Source of the DNA: Trichomonas vaginalis G3
Lineage: Eukaryota; Parabasalia; Trichomonadida; Trichomonadidae
DNA: 64,000 bases
NCBI RefSeq assembly: GCF_026262505.1
Contig: NC_067204.1
Coordinates: 6,481,797-6,545,796, forward strand
Direction of reading: 5' to 3'
The notes beneath the pieces are model-generated. The model ran no database searches and had not been told where the DNA came from. It saw only the letters and a list, made by a program, of their open reading frames with translations. The position numbers and the translations under genes were made by a program. Shown piece after piece: positions 1 to 7,700 of this stretch (its first letter is position 1; each line of letters begins with the position of its first letter).

Positions 1-551
1 CAACAGTCTCCTCAGCAACCTCAGTTCCAACAAGGACCTCCGAATTACTACCAATTTCCACCTCAAGGTTACTACCCACCACAAGGCTTTCCAAACTACC
101 CACCACAAGGCTTTCCAAACTACCCTCCTCTCCTCAACCCATGCCTTACTTCCCTAACCCTTGGATGTTCATGTCAAACCCTCCACCCCAATTCCAATCT
201 CAATCCCAATCGAAGAGAGACCAAGAGTTCGAAGAAGGTCTGAACCGTTTACGCAAAGAGTATGCCACAGCCCCTATGGAAGATGACAGGCTTTCAGTCT
301 CTTCCCTAAGGTCGACCAATTCGACTCGTACCACAGATTCGGTTCGTGACCGTGAAGACTACCTCAAGCAGTCTGAGAGACTCTTCATCTTACAGCCATT
401 TACAGTTGGAGCTCTCAAGAACATGCGCAATTACGAAGGTCAGACACCAGCTGGAGACCGCAAAACAGACGTACTCGCAAGAGCAGTCCAACTGGTCAAG
501 ACAAAGACTGAGATAGTCGACTTCATTCTTGCAGCTTGCCCATACAAGTAA
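1..551 (+). pseudogene. Pro/Gln-rich protein of the virus-like fossil, cut by window edge
   Basis: The left part encodes a proline-, glutamine- and tyrosine-rich segment with a repeated PPQGFPNY motif, and the matching DNA repeat is visible around 78-122. The right part is an open frame of 136 residues from the ATG at 141. It has a charged middle (residues about 25-75) and a compact end rich in K, T and I. No known domain was recognised. Low-complexity P/Q-rich tails like this are common in structural proteins, but a role cannot be given. It faces the minus-strand small genes that follow. It is broken and begins outside the window. Confidence 0.45.
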
Positions 552-579
552 AAAAATAAACAATTACGAGTTAAACTTT

Positions 580-780
580 TTACTCTTTCTTTTCTGAGTT
601 GTTTAGAGCTGGTTTCTCTTGTAGAAACCTTTCGTACTCTTCCATGGTCATGTAATTGCGAATTTGGTACGCAATTCCAGGTTCGTTGTTTTTGAACCTT
701 ACGTATGTAACGCTTCCATCCTCCTCAGGGAAGTAAGCTGCTAACATCTGACCAAGTTTTCTCGGTGACTCGGAGCTCAT
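580..780 (-). CDS. Small hypothetical protein of the fossil (66 aa)
   Basis: An ATG-started frame of 66 residues, acidic near the C terminus, with no recognised domain. The bases just before the ATG (reading the minus strand) are AAAAAGTGACATTTTT, nearly the same as in front of the neighbouring gene at 821-1015. This suggests a shared promoter-type block, possibly an Inr-like start element. The two genes are in tandem with about 40 bp between them. Confidence 0.45.
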   Translation of the reverse strand: MSSESPRKLGQMLAAYFPEEDGSVTYVRFKNNEPGIAYQIRNYMTMEEYERFLQEKPALNNSEKKE

Positions 781-820
781 AAAAATGTCACTTTTTAAAC
801 GTTAAGTTTTTAGTCTTATT

Positions 821-1015
821 TTACCCTTTGTTTACCCTTTGTTTGTCAAGGTAGTATTGGAGTGCAATTTCTCCAAATTCTCTGTGTCGGAGTTCTTCAG
901 CATTTTCCAAGGTGTACCTGGAGAACTCAAAGAAGTTGTCAAGAAGATACTGCCATGCTGCTCTTCTGAGTTCGTCGGTATTTTGGAAGTGTTGCACCTT
1001 CGAGTCTTCGGACAT
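821..1015 (-). CDS. Small hypothetical protein of the fossil (64 aa)
   Basis: A 64-residue frame with an ATG at 1015 on the minus strand. It is rich in aromatic and charged residues and probably helical (the stretch DELRRAAWQYLLDNFFEFSR). No family was recognised. Its upstream block AAAAAGTGTCATTTTTTC contains TCATTT, which fits the trichomonad initiator (TCA followed by a pyrimidine and T/A) a few bases before the ATG. It lies upstream of the similar-sized gene at 580-780. Competing frames on both strands overlap it; this one was chosen for its start context and plain amino-acid composition. Confidence 0.45.
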   Translation of the reverse strand: MSEDSKVQHFQNTDELRRAAWQYLLDNFFEFSRYTLENAEELRHREFGEIALQYYLDKQRVNKG

Positions 1016-1084
1016 GAAAAAATGACACTTTTTCTATTAAACCGTTTTGGCATTTCTCATGAGTGAGTATAGTTCTCCGAACCA

Positions 1085-1237
1085 TTGGAAGAGAAGAAGT
1101 ACCCTTGCTGGCAAAAGACAAAAATAGTTGCCTTAGTTGTCATTGCAATTGTACTCGTAATTGAATTCATTGTACTTCTCTTCACGTACATAAAACTCAA
1201 GGACGGCATATGCTTTAAGAAGCTACCATCTTACTAA
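1085..1237 (+). CDS. Possible small single-pass membrane protein
   Basis: This frame has a strongly hydrophobic stretch of about 22 residues (starting VALVVIAIVLVIEF) followed by the basic tail YIKLKDGICFKKLPSY and a stop. That is the layout of a short membrane-anchored protein. No ATG opens the frame where it becomes readable, so the start is unknown. Small membrane proteins are frequent in virus-like elements, but no family is recognised. Confidence 0.3.
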   Translation: MEEKKYPCWQKTKIVALVVIAIVLVIEFIVLLFTYIKLKDGICFKKLPSY

Positions 1238-1251
1238 GACTAAACACTTAG

Positions 1252-1289
1252 ATTTTTCAAGCTTGACTTTTTACAATTTGAACTTTGTT
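1252..1289 (+). repeat. 38-bp direct repeat, left copy
   Basis: This segment is repeated exactly, in the same orientation, at 2844-2881. The two copies bracket the whole hairpin-bounded cassette. Confidence 0.85.
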
Positions 1290-1301
1290 GCTGAATTCAA
1301 T

Positions 1302-1373
1302 AAAAATATATTTTAGGTGAAGAGGTGAGATTTCACCTCTTTTTTCACCTCTTTTTTCACCTCATGAATTTTC
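1302..1373 (+). repeat. Hairpin repeat, copy 1 (outer left)
   Basis: A 72-bp block: an AT-rich start (AAAAATATATTTTAGGTG), a palindrome built on AAGAGGTGA and TCACCTCTT, two further TTTTTTCACCTC tandem units, and the end CATGAATTTTC. It is identical to copy 2 at 1454-1525. Confidence 0.9.
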
Positions 1374-1453
1374 ATGATTTCATCGTAAATGTTTTGTCAA
1401 ACATGAACGTAAATGTTTTGTCGAAACTTCATCGTAATGAGCGTAAATCAGAC

Positions 1454-1525
1454 AAAAATATATTTTAGGTGAAGAGGTGAGATTTCACCTCTTTTTTCAC
1501 CTCTTTTTTCACCTCATGAATTTTC
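1454..1525 (+). repeat. Hairpin repeat, copy 2 (inner left)
   Basis: Identical over 72 bp to copy 1 and in the same orientation. It is followed at once by the AT-rich leader of the gene at 1588. With the inverted copy 3 it forms the inner terminal inverted repeat of the cassette. Confidence 0.9.
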
Positions 1526-1587
1526 CCGAAATAAAAAATAAAGTTGGTTTTTTTAAAAAAATATTTTTTTATTTTTATTGTAAGAAC

Positions 1588-2448
1588 ATGTTAGCAACAA
1601 CAGCACCAAACTCTTTAGTCATGAACCCAACTTCAATGTTAGTAGAGATGAAAAGCTTCATTCCTTCTTCATATACTTTCGAAACAGATCCAGAAGATAA
1701 AGCAAGAACTTCTCCAAGGAGATTTAGATTGTACTGCGAAAGATGAAACAAATGAACAGTATCTTTATGAAATGCAGGACATTATTGACCATCTACCTAA
1801 ACTTCCTGAAATCAACAACAAAAGCTTACTATTCCAGAATTCGATGAAAATAGAAGTCAAAGCAACTGACTCAGTAGAAATAAAGAAGTTCATACGAAAG
1901 GTAAACTATGAGTTTCTTGGATTTCATTGCAACCACAAAGTCATGGACAAAGATGCGATATGGTATATAAACATCTTGACATATACAAATCTGGGAGTTT
2001 AAGACCTACGACAACTTTGTTTCGTTAGTTGCAAAATGTGTATGGCAGATAAGAGATAAAGATAGAAGAGGTAAGATATGGAATGAACAAATAAACCAGC
2101 AACTTTTGAGTTAAAGAGAGCAATTGACGCCTTAGTTGTTTGCAGGTAAGGTTTCAGATATAACGCAAAAATGAACCCGCAATGTTCAAATGTAAAGCAG
2201 CAATGAGGAAATATAACTACTCCGTCAAAGAGATAGAACGTATGCGAAACGACTATGCAGATTTAAAGAAAGAAGCAGAGAAACCAGCAGAAGATAAAAT
2301 GGACATGTTGACATTTCTGAACAAAAACTATCCAACTGCTGACGATTTCCTTCTATCTGACGTCAAGAAGAAGTATAAAGAAACTTTCGGTATCGTTAAA
2401 ACATTCGATGTACTGACAGAAGAAATAGAAGCTACGAAATTGTTTTAG
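1588..2448 (+). pseudogene. Unrecognised gene inside the cassette
   Basis: Coding-like sequence begins at the ATG at 1588 (MLATTAPNSLVMNPTSM) and runs to a stop near 2448. The last part (from about 2182) is a charged, probably coiled-coil stretch (KEIERMRNDYADLKKEAEK) and ends LTEEIEATKLF. The middle is rich in K, I and N and contains FLGFHCNHKVMDKDAIW. No known domain was recognised, including transposase or integrase catalytic motifs. It is broken, with about two or three breaks. It is preceded by a long A/T-rich leader and lies wholly between the inverted hairpin repeats. Confidence 0.4.
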
Positions 2449-2497
2449 GATTTCAAATATACATCATACAATTCATGTAAAACGCTTATAAAATAAC

Positions 2498-2558
2498 AGG
2501 TGAAAAAAGAGGTGAAAAAAGAGGTGAAATCTCACCTCTTCACCTAAAATATATTTTT
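2498..2558 (-). repeat. Hairpin repeat, copy 3 (inner right, inverted)
   Basis: The reverse complement of the 61-bp core of copies 1 and 2, without visible mismatch. It is preceded by AAACGCTTATAAAATAAC, a flank that also precedes copy 4, so the right-hand repeats were duplicated together with their flank. It is followed by TTGAATTCAGCAACAAA, the mirror of the sequence just left of copy 1. Confidence 0.9.
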
Positions 2559-2674
2559 ATTGAATTCAGCAACAAAATTCTGAGTAAAATAATTTTTAGG
2601 GCTTGTGTCAAACCGTTGAGTTTCACAAAATTTAAAAAATAACGTTTACCATGTGAAACGCTTATAAAATAACT

Positions 2675-2736
2675 GAGGTGAAAAAAGAGGTGAAAAAAGA
2701 GGTGAAATCTCACCTCTTCACCTAAAATATATTTTT
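2675..2736 (-). repeat. Hairpin repeat, copy 4 (outer right, inverted)
   Basis: Same 61-62 bp core and orientation as copy 3. It lies directly before the 3' end of the packaging ATPase fossil. Confidence 0.9.
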
Positions 2737-2765
2737 GCTGAAAATGACCAAATTTCATGAATTTC

Positions 2766-3700
2766 TCATATGCCTTGCTTCCTCGAAAAACCGAGAAGAA
2801 GAACAGCGAGTAGTGAAAAAACCCTGGTCGCCAAAAACTCTTTATTTTTCAAGCTTGACTTTTTACAATTTGAACTTTGTTCGCGTAGATTGTGAATCTG
2901 AAAGAAGTATGAAGGGTCTTGTATGACTTTGTACTTCTCCCAGAGTTCATGTCTGTCAAACTTACCTGCCATGGACTCTTTCATAAGTTCCATGAAATCG
3001 TCTTCGGACAATCCAGGGAAAAGTATGATATCAGTAAGTATTCTTTTAACATCCTTACTTAACTCTTTGCTGTCTGTACACATATTACGACTGAGATGTT
3101 AAAGTGTCTGAGCTTCTTAAGAATTCGACACATGTCTTGTTCTCTGTTCTTTAACAAAGGATGAGAAGCAAAGTCATCTAAGATAAGAAGACATCTATGA
3201 GGGTAAGTCTTCCAATCGTAAGATTGCAATTTCTTCGAAAATGTATTCTATCTCTTTCTGTTTGTTTCTGAAGTGTTTCTTCTCTAATATTCTCTGCATT
3301 TCCTCATTTGGGTCTTTAAACTTCGAATTGACATACTCATTTATAGCATTGTACTTCAAACTCTTCTTTGGTACTTCTTTATCCAATCTAACAACTCAGA
3401 GTCTTTTATACATACTAACTTAGACTTTCTTTATAATATCTTTGAACGAATTTACGGTTTGGTCAAATTGACCAGAAGTACTACAAATGACTACTAACTC
3501 ATAGAATGGGTTCTTCTCATCTAGTTCTTGTTGTTGTGCAGCCATTTTAAGATAAGTGAAAGTCTTACCCGACCCAGGTGGTGCATTAGACCTGTTATAC
3601 CATTCTGAGCAAATAAGAACTTGTCATGTATGGGTTTTATCTGAGCATTTTTCAACTTCCTCTTGTTCTTGTTTAAAACATTCTCAAATTTTTGTCAATG
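2766..3700 (-). pseudogene. FtsK/HerA-type packaging ATPase (A32-like) fossil
   Basis: In viruses and Polintons this ATPase drives genome packaging into the capsid. Visible pieces on the minus strand, in the expected order, are a P-loop PPGSGKT at about 3560-3590, the following strand ELVVICSTSGQFDQT, a Walker B-type LILDD at about 3170-3190, and a C-terminal helical region with FPGLSEDDFMELMKESM. The order and spacing match A32-like packaging ATPases of Polintons. The copy is broken, with about four breaks. The hairpin-bounded cassette abuts its 3' end. The family call is firm from the motifs; the exact start near 3,700 is an estimate. Confidence 0.7.
2844..2881 (+). repeat. 38-bp direct repeat, right copy
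   Basis: An exact copy of 1252-1289. It lies in the 3' part of the packaging ATPase fossil, so the left copy may be a displaced piece of that locus. Confidence 0.85.
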
Positions 3701-3759
3701 TCAGCAAACTTTTTTTCTAACATATTTTTAGAAAAATTAAAATTTTTATCTTTTTGAAA

Positions 3760-4206
3760 ATGTCTAGCGATTTCGCTATCTATATTCGAGACAAACTTTT
3801 CGACAGCAAAATCTGTCGACCATAAAATCTTACATAGTGTAAACAAGAAAGGTGAATTTGTTCTAAAGTTCTGTTTCTGGGAATATGACAAGAACCATAA
3901 AACATTACAAAGAGCAGTCTTAAAATTTGTCAATGACAGACTTGTTGACAGAGATGACGCCGATTGGAAAGATGAAGTCCAACAAAAGTTCTTAGAATGC
4001 AAAGAAGACACATGCGCTGTTCTTGAAGATGAAATAGAAAACAGAATAGAAGAGCTATTAAAGGACAAAGAACTTTTACATAAATATGGTTCGGAAATTT
4101 GACATAACTCCACCAGAAAAAGAAGAAGAAGAGAGAAAAGAAAGAAAAGAAAGTAGAAGAAGAGAAGAAAGAACCTGAACCAGCCAGAGAAAAGAATGAC
4201 ATGTAA
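3760..4206 (+). pseudogene. Unrecognised charged protein of the fossil
   Basis: Plus-strand coding-like sequence starting at an ATG (MSSDFAIYIRDKLFDSK). It continues with a charged, probably helical region (GEFVLKFCFWEYDKNHK, then RLVDRDDADWKDEVQQKF) and ends in a Lys/Glu-rich tail. A long minus-strand frame overlaps the same bases, but its composition (runs of Phe, Leu and Ser) is that of an antisense shadow. The protein is not recognised. It lies between the packaging ATPase and the minus-strand gene at 4223, opposite to both. It is broken, with about two breaks. Confidence 0.45.
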
Positions 4207-4222
4207 AAATAAAATTTTATTT

Positions 4223-4642
4223 TTAGAACATTTCTGGGTCAATGTCAATGTTCTCTTCCTCTTTAGGAGCAAACACTGGCTTAGACTCTAAAATCTTTTT
4301 ACCCAATTTACCTTGAACTTCAACTATCTTAGACTCATAATATTCATAGTCGTCTGCTTTCTTTGGTTCATAAGGTATAACAAGTTTGTATGCTTTGCCT
4401 TCTTTAAGGTTTGAGAACCTTCTGTCAAAATTTTCTTTGACTGCTAACAAACCTTCTATGTCTAAGTCTTCAAATTTCGCACCATTTTTAGTCACAATAG
4501 CAAACTTAACTGGTTCGATGTTCCAAACTTTGTCAAATGTAGACTTTTCAAAATGGTAGAAGTAAACATTCAAATAAGCGAATGGGTCTAGTTCTTCTTT
4601 AAGTCCTGACATGTACTTGTTGACTGAGATGAATTTCGTCAT
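4223..4642 (-). CDS. Hypothetical 139-aa protein of the fossil
   Basis: A whole-looking frame from an ATG at 4642. It has an aromatic-rich N-terminal third (FAYLNVYFYHFEKSTF), a lysine-rich centre, and an acidic end (PKEEENIDIDPEMF). No family was recognised. It follows the helicase gene on the same strand with a gap of only about 27 bp, which is an A/T run, so the two may be co-expressed. In virus-like elements, small proteins next to the helicase are often DNA-binding or replication accessory proteins; applying that here is only an inference from position. Confidence 0.6.
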   Translation of the reverse strand: MTKFISVNKYMSGLKEELDPFAYLNVYFYHFEKSTFDKVWNIEPVKFAIVTKNGAKFEDLDIEGLLAVKENFDRRFSNLKEGKAYKLVIPYEPKKADDYEYYESKIVEVQGKLGKKILESKPVFAPKEEENIDIDPEMF

Positions 4643-4669
4643 CTTTTCTATCGGATAAAAAAATATTTT

Positions 4670-5860
4670 TTAAAATTTACTCAGAAAAATTTTTCTTTGT
4701 ATATACGCCGTTCTGTAACATAAAAGATTTTTGACATTTGCCAAGAATGTTCGTTTAGATGCTGTCATATAACCATACTCTTGACAATATTGTTTATACG
4801 AGTCGTACAATGACCTTTCATCTAAACACTCAAAGTTAGTCTCATCTATAAACAGTTCATATACACTCTTGTTTGCTTCTAACAATGTTTGTCTTTCTTC
4901 GGTATGTGGAATTTGTCTTGGATTGAACTTAGAAATATCTAATGTCATAAAATATGAGAACAAGTGGTTGTAAAAGTTAGGTGTCAAAGTTTCTGCTAAG
5001 TCGTCAAAATATTCTGTATCTTGCATATGAGAATCTGACGTTCTGACAACTACATATCTTCTGTCAGAACTTTCTAACTTCATCGGAACAGCGTTGTTTG
5101 AAACCATGACGAAGTTTGCAACATTTTCACAAACTCTTTGGTCTTTATATTTTCTTTCAACAACTCCAACTTTGTCTGTTATAAGACTCTTCAAAGCATC
5201 TGAGTTCAAAACTTTTGTTGTATCTATACTTTGAAGTTCGTTACATACTATAAGTTTCATATTCTCTATTGAAGAGTTAAATTTACCGCAGATGTTTTCT
5301 AAGTTTGTCATATTAGGGTTCGAATAGCCCTCTAACAGTTTGCACAAAATATCTGTAAAGAAAGTGTTCTTACCAGTTCCTTGTTTTCCAATTATGATGA
5401 GAGCAGTTTCATTTTTAGCACTTGGATGTTGTAAGATGTTTGCAAACCAACATAAGATATACTCATAGACTCTTTCGTTTCCATTGCATATAATTTCTTT
5501 GACATGGTCTAACCAAGCTTCTATAACATTTTCTTTCCATTCTACTTGTTCGTATTTATATCCAGTGAAGATAGAATAGAAGTTTGGAGATGGTGTATAG
5601 AACTTTATACCTCGAACTGAAAAATCTTCTAACTTTGACAATAAGATATCCCAAGCATCTAACATCTTCATGCCAACTTGTACGACTTTTATTTTCTTAA
5701 GTTTCTGTCTACATTCTTGTTCTGAAACTATTGTTGCTCTTGGTTTGTTAAAGACAACATCCCATTCTTTCATGACATAACATTCTGGGGCAGAGTCAAC
5801 ATAAATGACTAAACGTTTCAAATTCTCGACTGCTTTGTTATAGTCTCTAAATGGACACAT
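4670..5860 (-). CDS. Superfamily 3 helicase
   Basis: SF3 helicases unwind DNA during virus and plasmid replication, usually as hexamers. In this 396-residue frame the Walker A motif GKQGTGKNT is at about residues 158-166 and a Walker B-type strand LIVCNELQ at 203-210. The motif C / sensor strand FVMVSNN lies at 250-256, followed by a candidate arginine finger SSDRRYVVV at 264-272. The order and spacing fit the helicase part of D5/primase-helicase proteins (Pfam DUF5906 type). No primase catalytic domain was seen in the N-terminal 150 residues. Coding-like sequence continues a short way upstream of the ATG used here, so the true start may lie near 5,910. It is the best preserved replication gene of the fossil. 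Confidence 0.85.
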   Translation of the reverse strand: MCPFRDYNKAVENLKRLVIYVDSAPECYVMKEWDVVFNKPRATIVSEQECRQKLKKIKVVQVGMKMLDAWDILLSKLEDFSVRGIKFYTPSPNFYSIFTGYKYEQVEWKENVIEAWLDHVKEIICNGNERVYEYILCWFANILQHPSAKNETALIIIGKQGTGKNTFFTDILCKLLEGYSNPNMTNLENICGKFNSSIENMKLIVCNELQSIDTTKVLNSDALKSLITDKVGVVERKYKDQRVCENVANFVMVSNNAVPMKLESSDRRYVVVRTSDSHMQDTEYFDDLAETLTPNFYNHLFSYFMTLDISKFNPRQIPHTEERQTLLEANKSVYELFIDETNFECLDERSLYDSYKQYCQEYGYMTASKRTFLANVKNLLCYRTAYIQRKIFLSKF

Positions 5861-5938
5861 ATTTCTGAAGCTTGGAAGTCATAAAAATCTGAAACGTCTA
5901 TTCTGTACATTTTTATAAAAATAAAAAAAATATTTTTT

Positions 5939-6743
5939 TTATTCTTGACTTTGTTGTTGCATTTGTTCCATTTGTTGCATTTGTTGTTCTTGAGCTATTT
6001 GTTGTTGAAGTTGTTCTTGTAGTACAATACTTTCACCAGTTGCATCTTCCAATTCGAAACTTTCTGCCGTCATTGACAAATACATAGGACATAAAAGTTT
6101 TACAGGAACAAAGTTTGCGTCGACTAAGGTTAAGTTTATGTTTGCTAAAGTGTTTGAGTTTACTAAAGCTGAAAACTCTGCATTCGAATGAACAATAGGC
6201 AAACCAGCAGAGAAAGTGTTGTTTATACGCATGAGTATCTTTTGGTCATAGTAGTTTCTGTCGACATTCGAATAGCACTTTGAACCTAAGTTTGAAACAA
6301 TATATAAATAGGTGTACTTAAAGTCAATGGAACAGACATTCCTTGTATGACACCTTTTCCTGTTATAGGAAACTGTTGGTAGTAAAAACCAGATATAAGT
6401 TTTGTATTATAGCTCATATCGTTTATATAAACTCAGTCGGACATCCAAACATAATGAAACCTGCTCTAGTTGCAGCACATGTTACATCCGTCCTTAAAGT
6501 ATTAAATAAGTCAACAAAACCTGTTGGTGGTATATCTGAGTAAGTATCTTCAAAGAAGTATTTTTTACCATTCACAACAACAAAGTCTTCTGGTGTCAAA
6601 AGAGCAAAACAGGCTTTAGTCGTCATCGTGTTTAAGGTCAGTTTACAATATCGTCCTTGAGGACTTTGTAAGTTTGTTGTTATAGAATTATATGACTCAG
6701 GGTTTTTAGTCGTAATAGTATAAACCACTATGTCTTCTGCCAT
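5939..6743 (-). pseudogene. Possible minor capsid (penton-like) protein fossil
   Basis: Two long minus-strand frames with strand-rich sequence lie end to end. The upstream one begins MAEDIVVYTITTKNPESYNS. The downstream one contains INLTLVDANFVPVKLLCPMYLSM and ends in a Gln/Met-rich tail (QEQQMQQMEQMQQQSQE). The total length of about 265 residues and the beta-rich look would suit a single jelly-roll penton protein. Its place in the same block as the probable major capsid gene fits too. No diagnostic motif exists that can be read by eye, so this call is inference. It is broken, with one or two breaks. Confidence 0.35.
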
Positions 6744-6747
6744 TTAC

Positions 6748-6978
6748 TTAGCAAGTAAATTTTAATGAAATGTTGTGGTCGTCAAATATTTTTATGACGT
6801 CTGGGAAACTATATTTTAAGTTCAACGTTTCACCTCCTTTCATAACGTATATCTTGTCAATGACATTATATGAAACACCACAGCAACAATGTCGGGTTCT
6901 ATTTCTTTGATGTTTATATCGTCTGCCTCTGTCAAAAGTTTCAATAGTTCTTTCAAAATTCATGAGGTGCGATGACAT
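6748..6978 (-). CDS. Small hypothetical protein of the fossil (76 aa)
   Basis: A frame of 76 residues. The N-terminal half is basic (RGRRYKHQRNRTRH) with a CCCG cluster; the C-terminal half looks like a small beta fold (KIYVMKGGETLNLKYSFPDV). The start overlaps the end of the upstream gene by 26 bp. Four bases separate its end from the next gene downstream. This packing favours translation as part of a compact gene block. No family was recognised. Confidence 0.5.
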   Translation of the reverse strand: MSSHLMNFERTIETFDRGRRYKHQRNRTRHCCCGVSYNVIDKIYVMKGGETLNLKYSFPDVIKIFDDHNISLKFTC

Positions 6979-7327
6979 ATGAGTTCACTTTTACAGGGTT
7001 GTGTTCGACCAAGTTTAACATTATACCCAAAGCTTGACAAATCTTCTCCTGAGTTTTAAGTTTGTCTTTAAGTTGTTGGTAGTCGTTTCGAATATCTGCA
7101 ACAGAACTTAAGTCTCTGCTAACTTCAGGATATGTTGGTTGTTCTTTTACAGGAACTATTGTTATACCATCTTCGTCTTCGTATGGTTTCCCCACTTCAA
7201 CATCTCTTTCTTTGACATTGACAACAACACTTTGACTGTTTGTTTGAGTTGGTGAATTTAACTTCACATCTGCCACCGCCATTAAACCTTTTGAAACACT
7301 TACGCTTCTATTTTTCGGAAATGACAT
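6953..7327 (-). CDS. Hypothetical 124-aa protein of the fossil
   Basis: The ATG at 7327 (MSFPKNRSVSVSKGLMAVAD) is preferred to the longer upstream frame. The upstream extension has the Leu/Phe/Cys-rich composition of an unrelated frame and overlaps the oppositely oriented gene at 7346. The protein has an acidic centre (KERDVEVGKPYEDEDG) and a probable coiled coil (IRNDYQQLKDKLKTQEKICQALG). It ends HEF, overlapping the next gene by 26 bp. No known domain was recognised. Confidence 0.55.
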   Translation of the reverse strand: MSFPKNRSVSVSKGLMAVADVKLNSPTQTNSQSVVVNVKERDVEVGKPYEDEDGITIVPVKEQPTYPEVSRDLSSVADIRNDYQQLKDKLKTQEKICQALGIMLNLVEHNPVKVNSYVIAPHEF

Positions 7328-7345
7328 TTTACTTAGAATAAAAAG

Positions 7346-7700
7346 ATGGACGTATTTGAGTATCTCTTCGAATTGAAGCAAACAAAGTTTACACACACAA
7401 ACAATACAAATACATTGACAGAATAGTTCTTTATACAAACAATGGAAAATGTTATAGAATAGCAGTCTTTGCTGAACCAAAATATTTTCATAAAGCAAAG
7501 AAAGTTGGTATAACTGAAATGGTGAAAGTTCTTGAAGCAGACAAAAATATAACAACAAAACTGACCGATATTTCTAAAGGTAAGTTTATATACAATATTA
7601 TATCAAAACTGGCGTACTGTCAATATTTGACGGAGAGAAGTCAGTTCAAGAACAACTTACTGACCTGCTGCCAAAATCTGCTCGATGGAAGCTGTCGTTA
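7346..7700 (+). pseudogene. Unrecognised plus-strand gene of the fossil
   Basis: Coding-like sequence starts at an ATG at 7346 (MDVFEYLFELKQTKFTHT), diverging from the minus-strand gene that starts at 7327 with only 18 bp between them. Further on it reads KCYRIAVFAEPKYFHKAKK and ITEMVKVLEADKNITTKLTD. It ends tail-to-tail with, and probably overlaps, the capsid gene. The protein was not recognised. It is broken, with about two breaks; the end is approximate. Confidence 0.4.

Larger units (their letters stand above)
1454..2558. mobile_element. Hairpin-bounded cassette nested in the virus-like fossil
   Basis: About 1.1 kb bounded by inverted copies of the hairpin repeat (copies 2 and 3), holding one broken plus-strand gene. 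A second pair of the same repeat (copies 1 and 4) lies just outside, and a 38-bp direct repeat lies outside that. The nested arrangement suggests a small mobile or recombining module inserted between the small genes on the left and the packaging ATPase on the right. No transposase was recognised. Confidence 0.55.

Noticed and set aside
3673-4272. 199-codon minus-strand frame
   Set aside because: Phe/Leu/Ser-rich antisense shadow of the plus-strand coding-like sequence at 3760-4206; its C-terminal part is unrelated to its start.
7328-7558. N-terminal extension of the gene at 6953-7327
   Set aside because: Leu/Phe/Cys-rich composition and overlap with the divergent gene starting at 7346; the ATG at 7327 gives a normal protein start.
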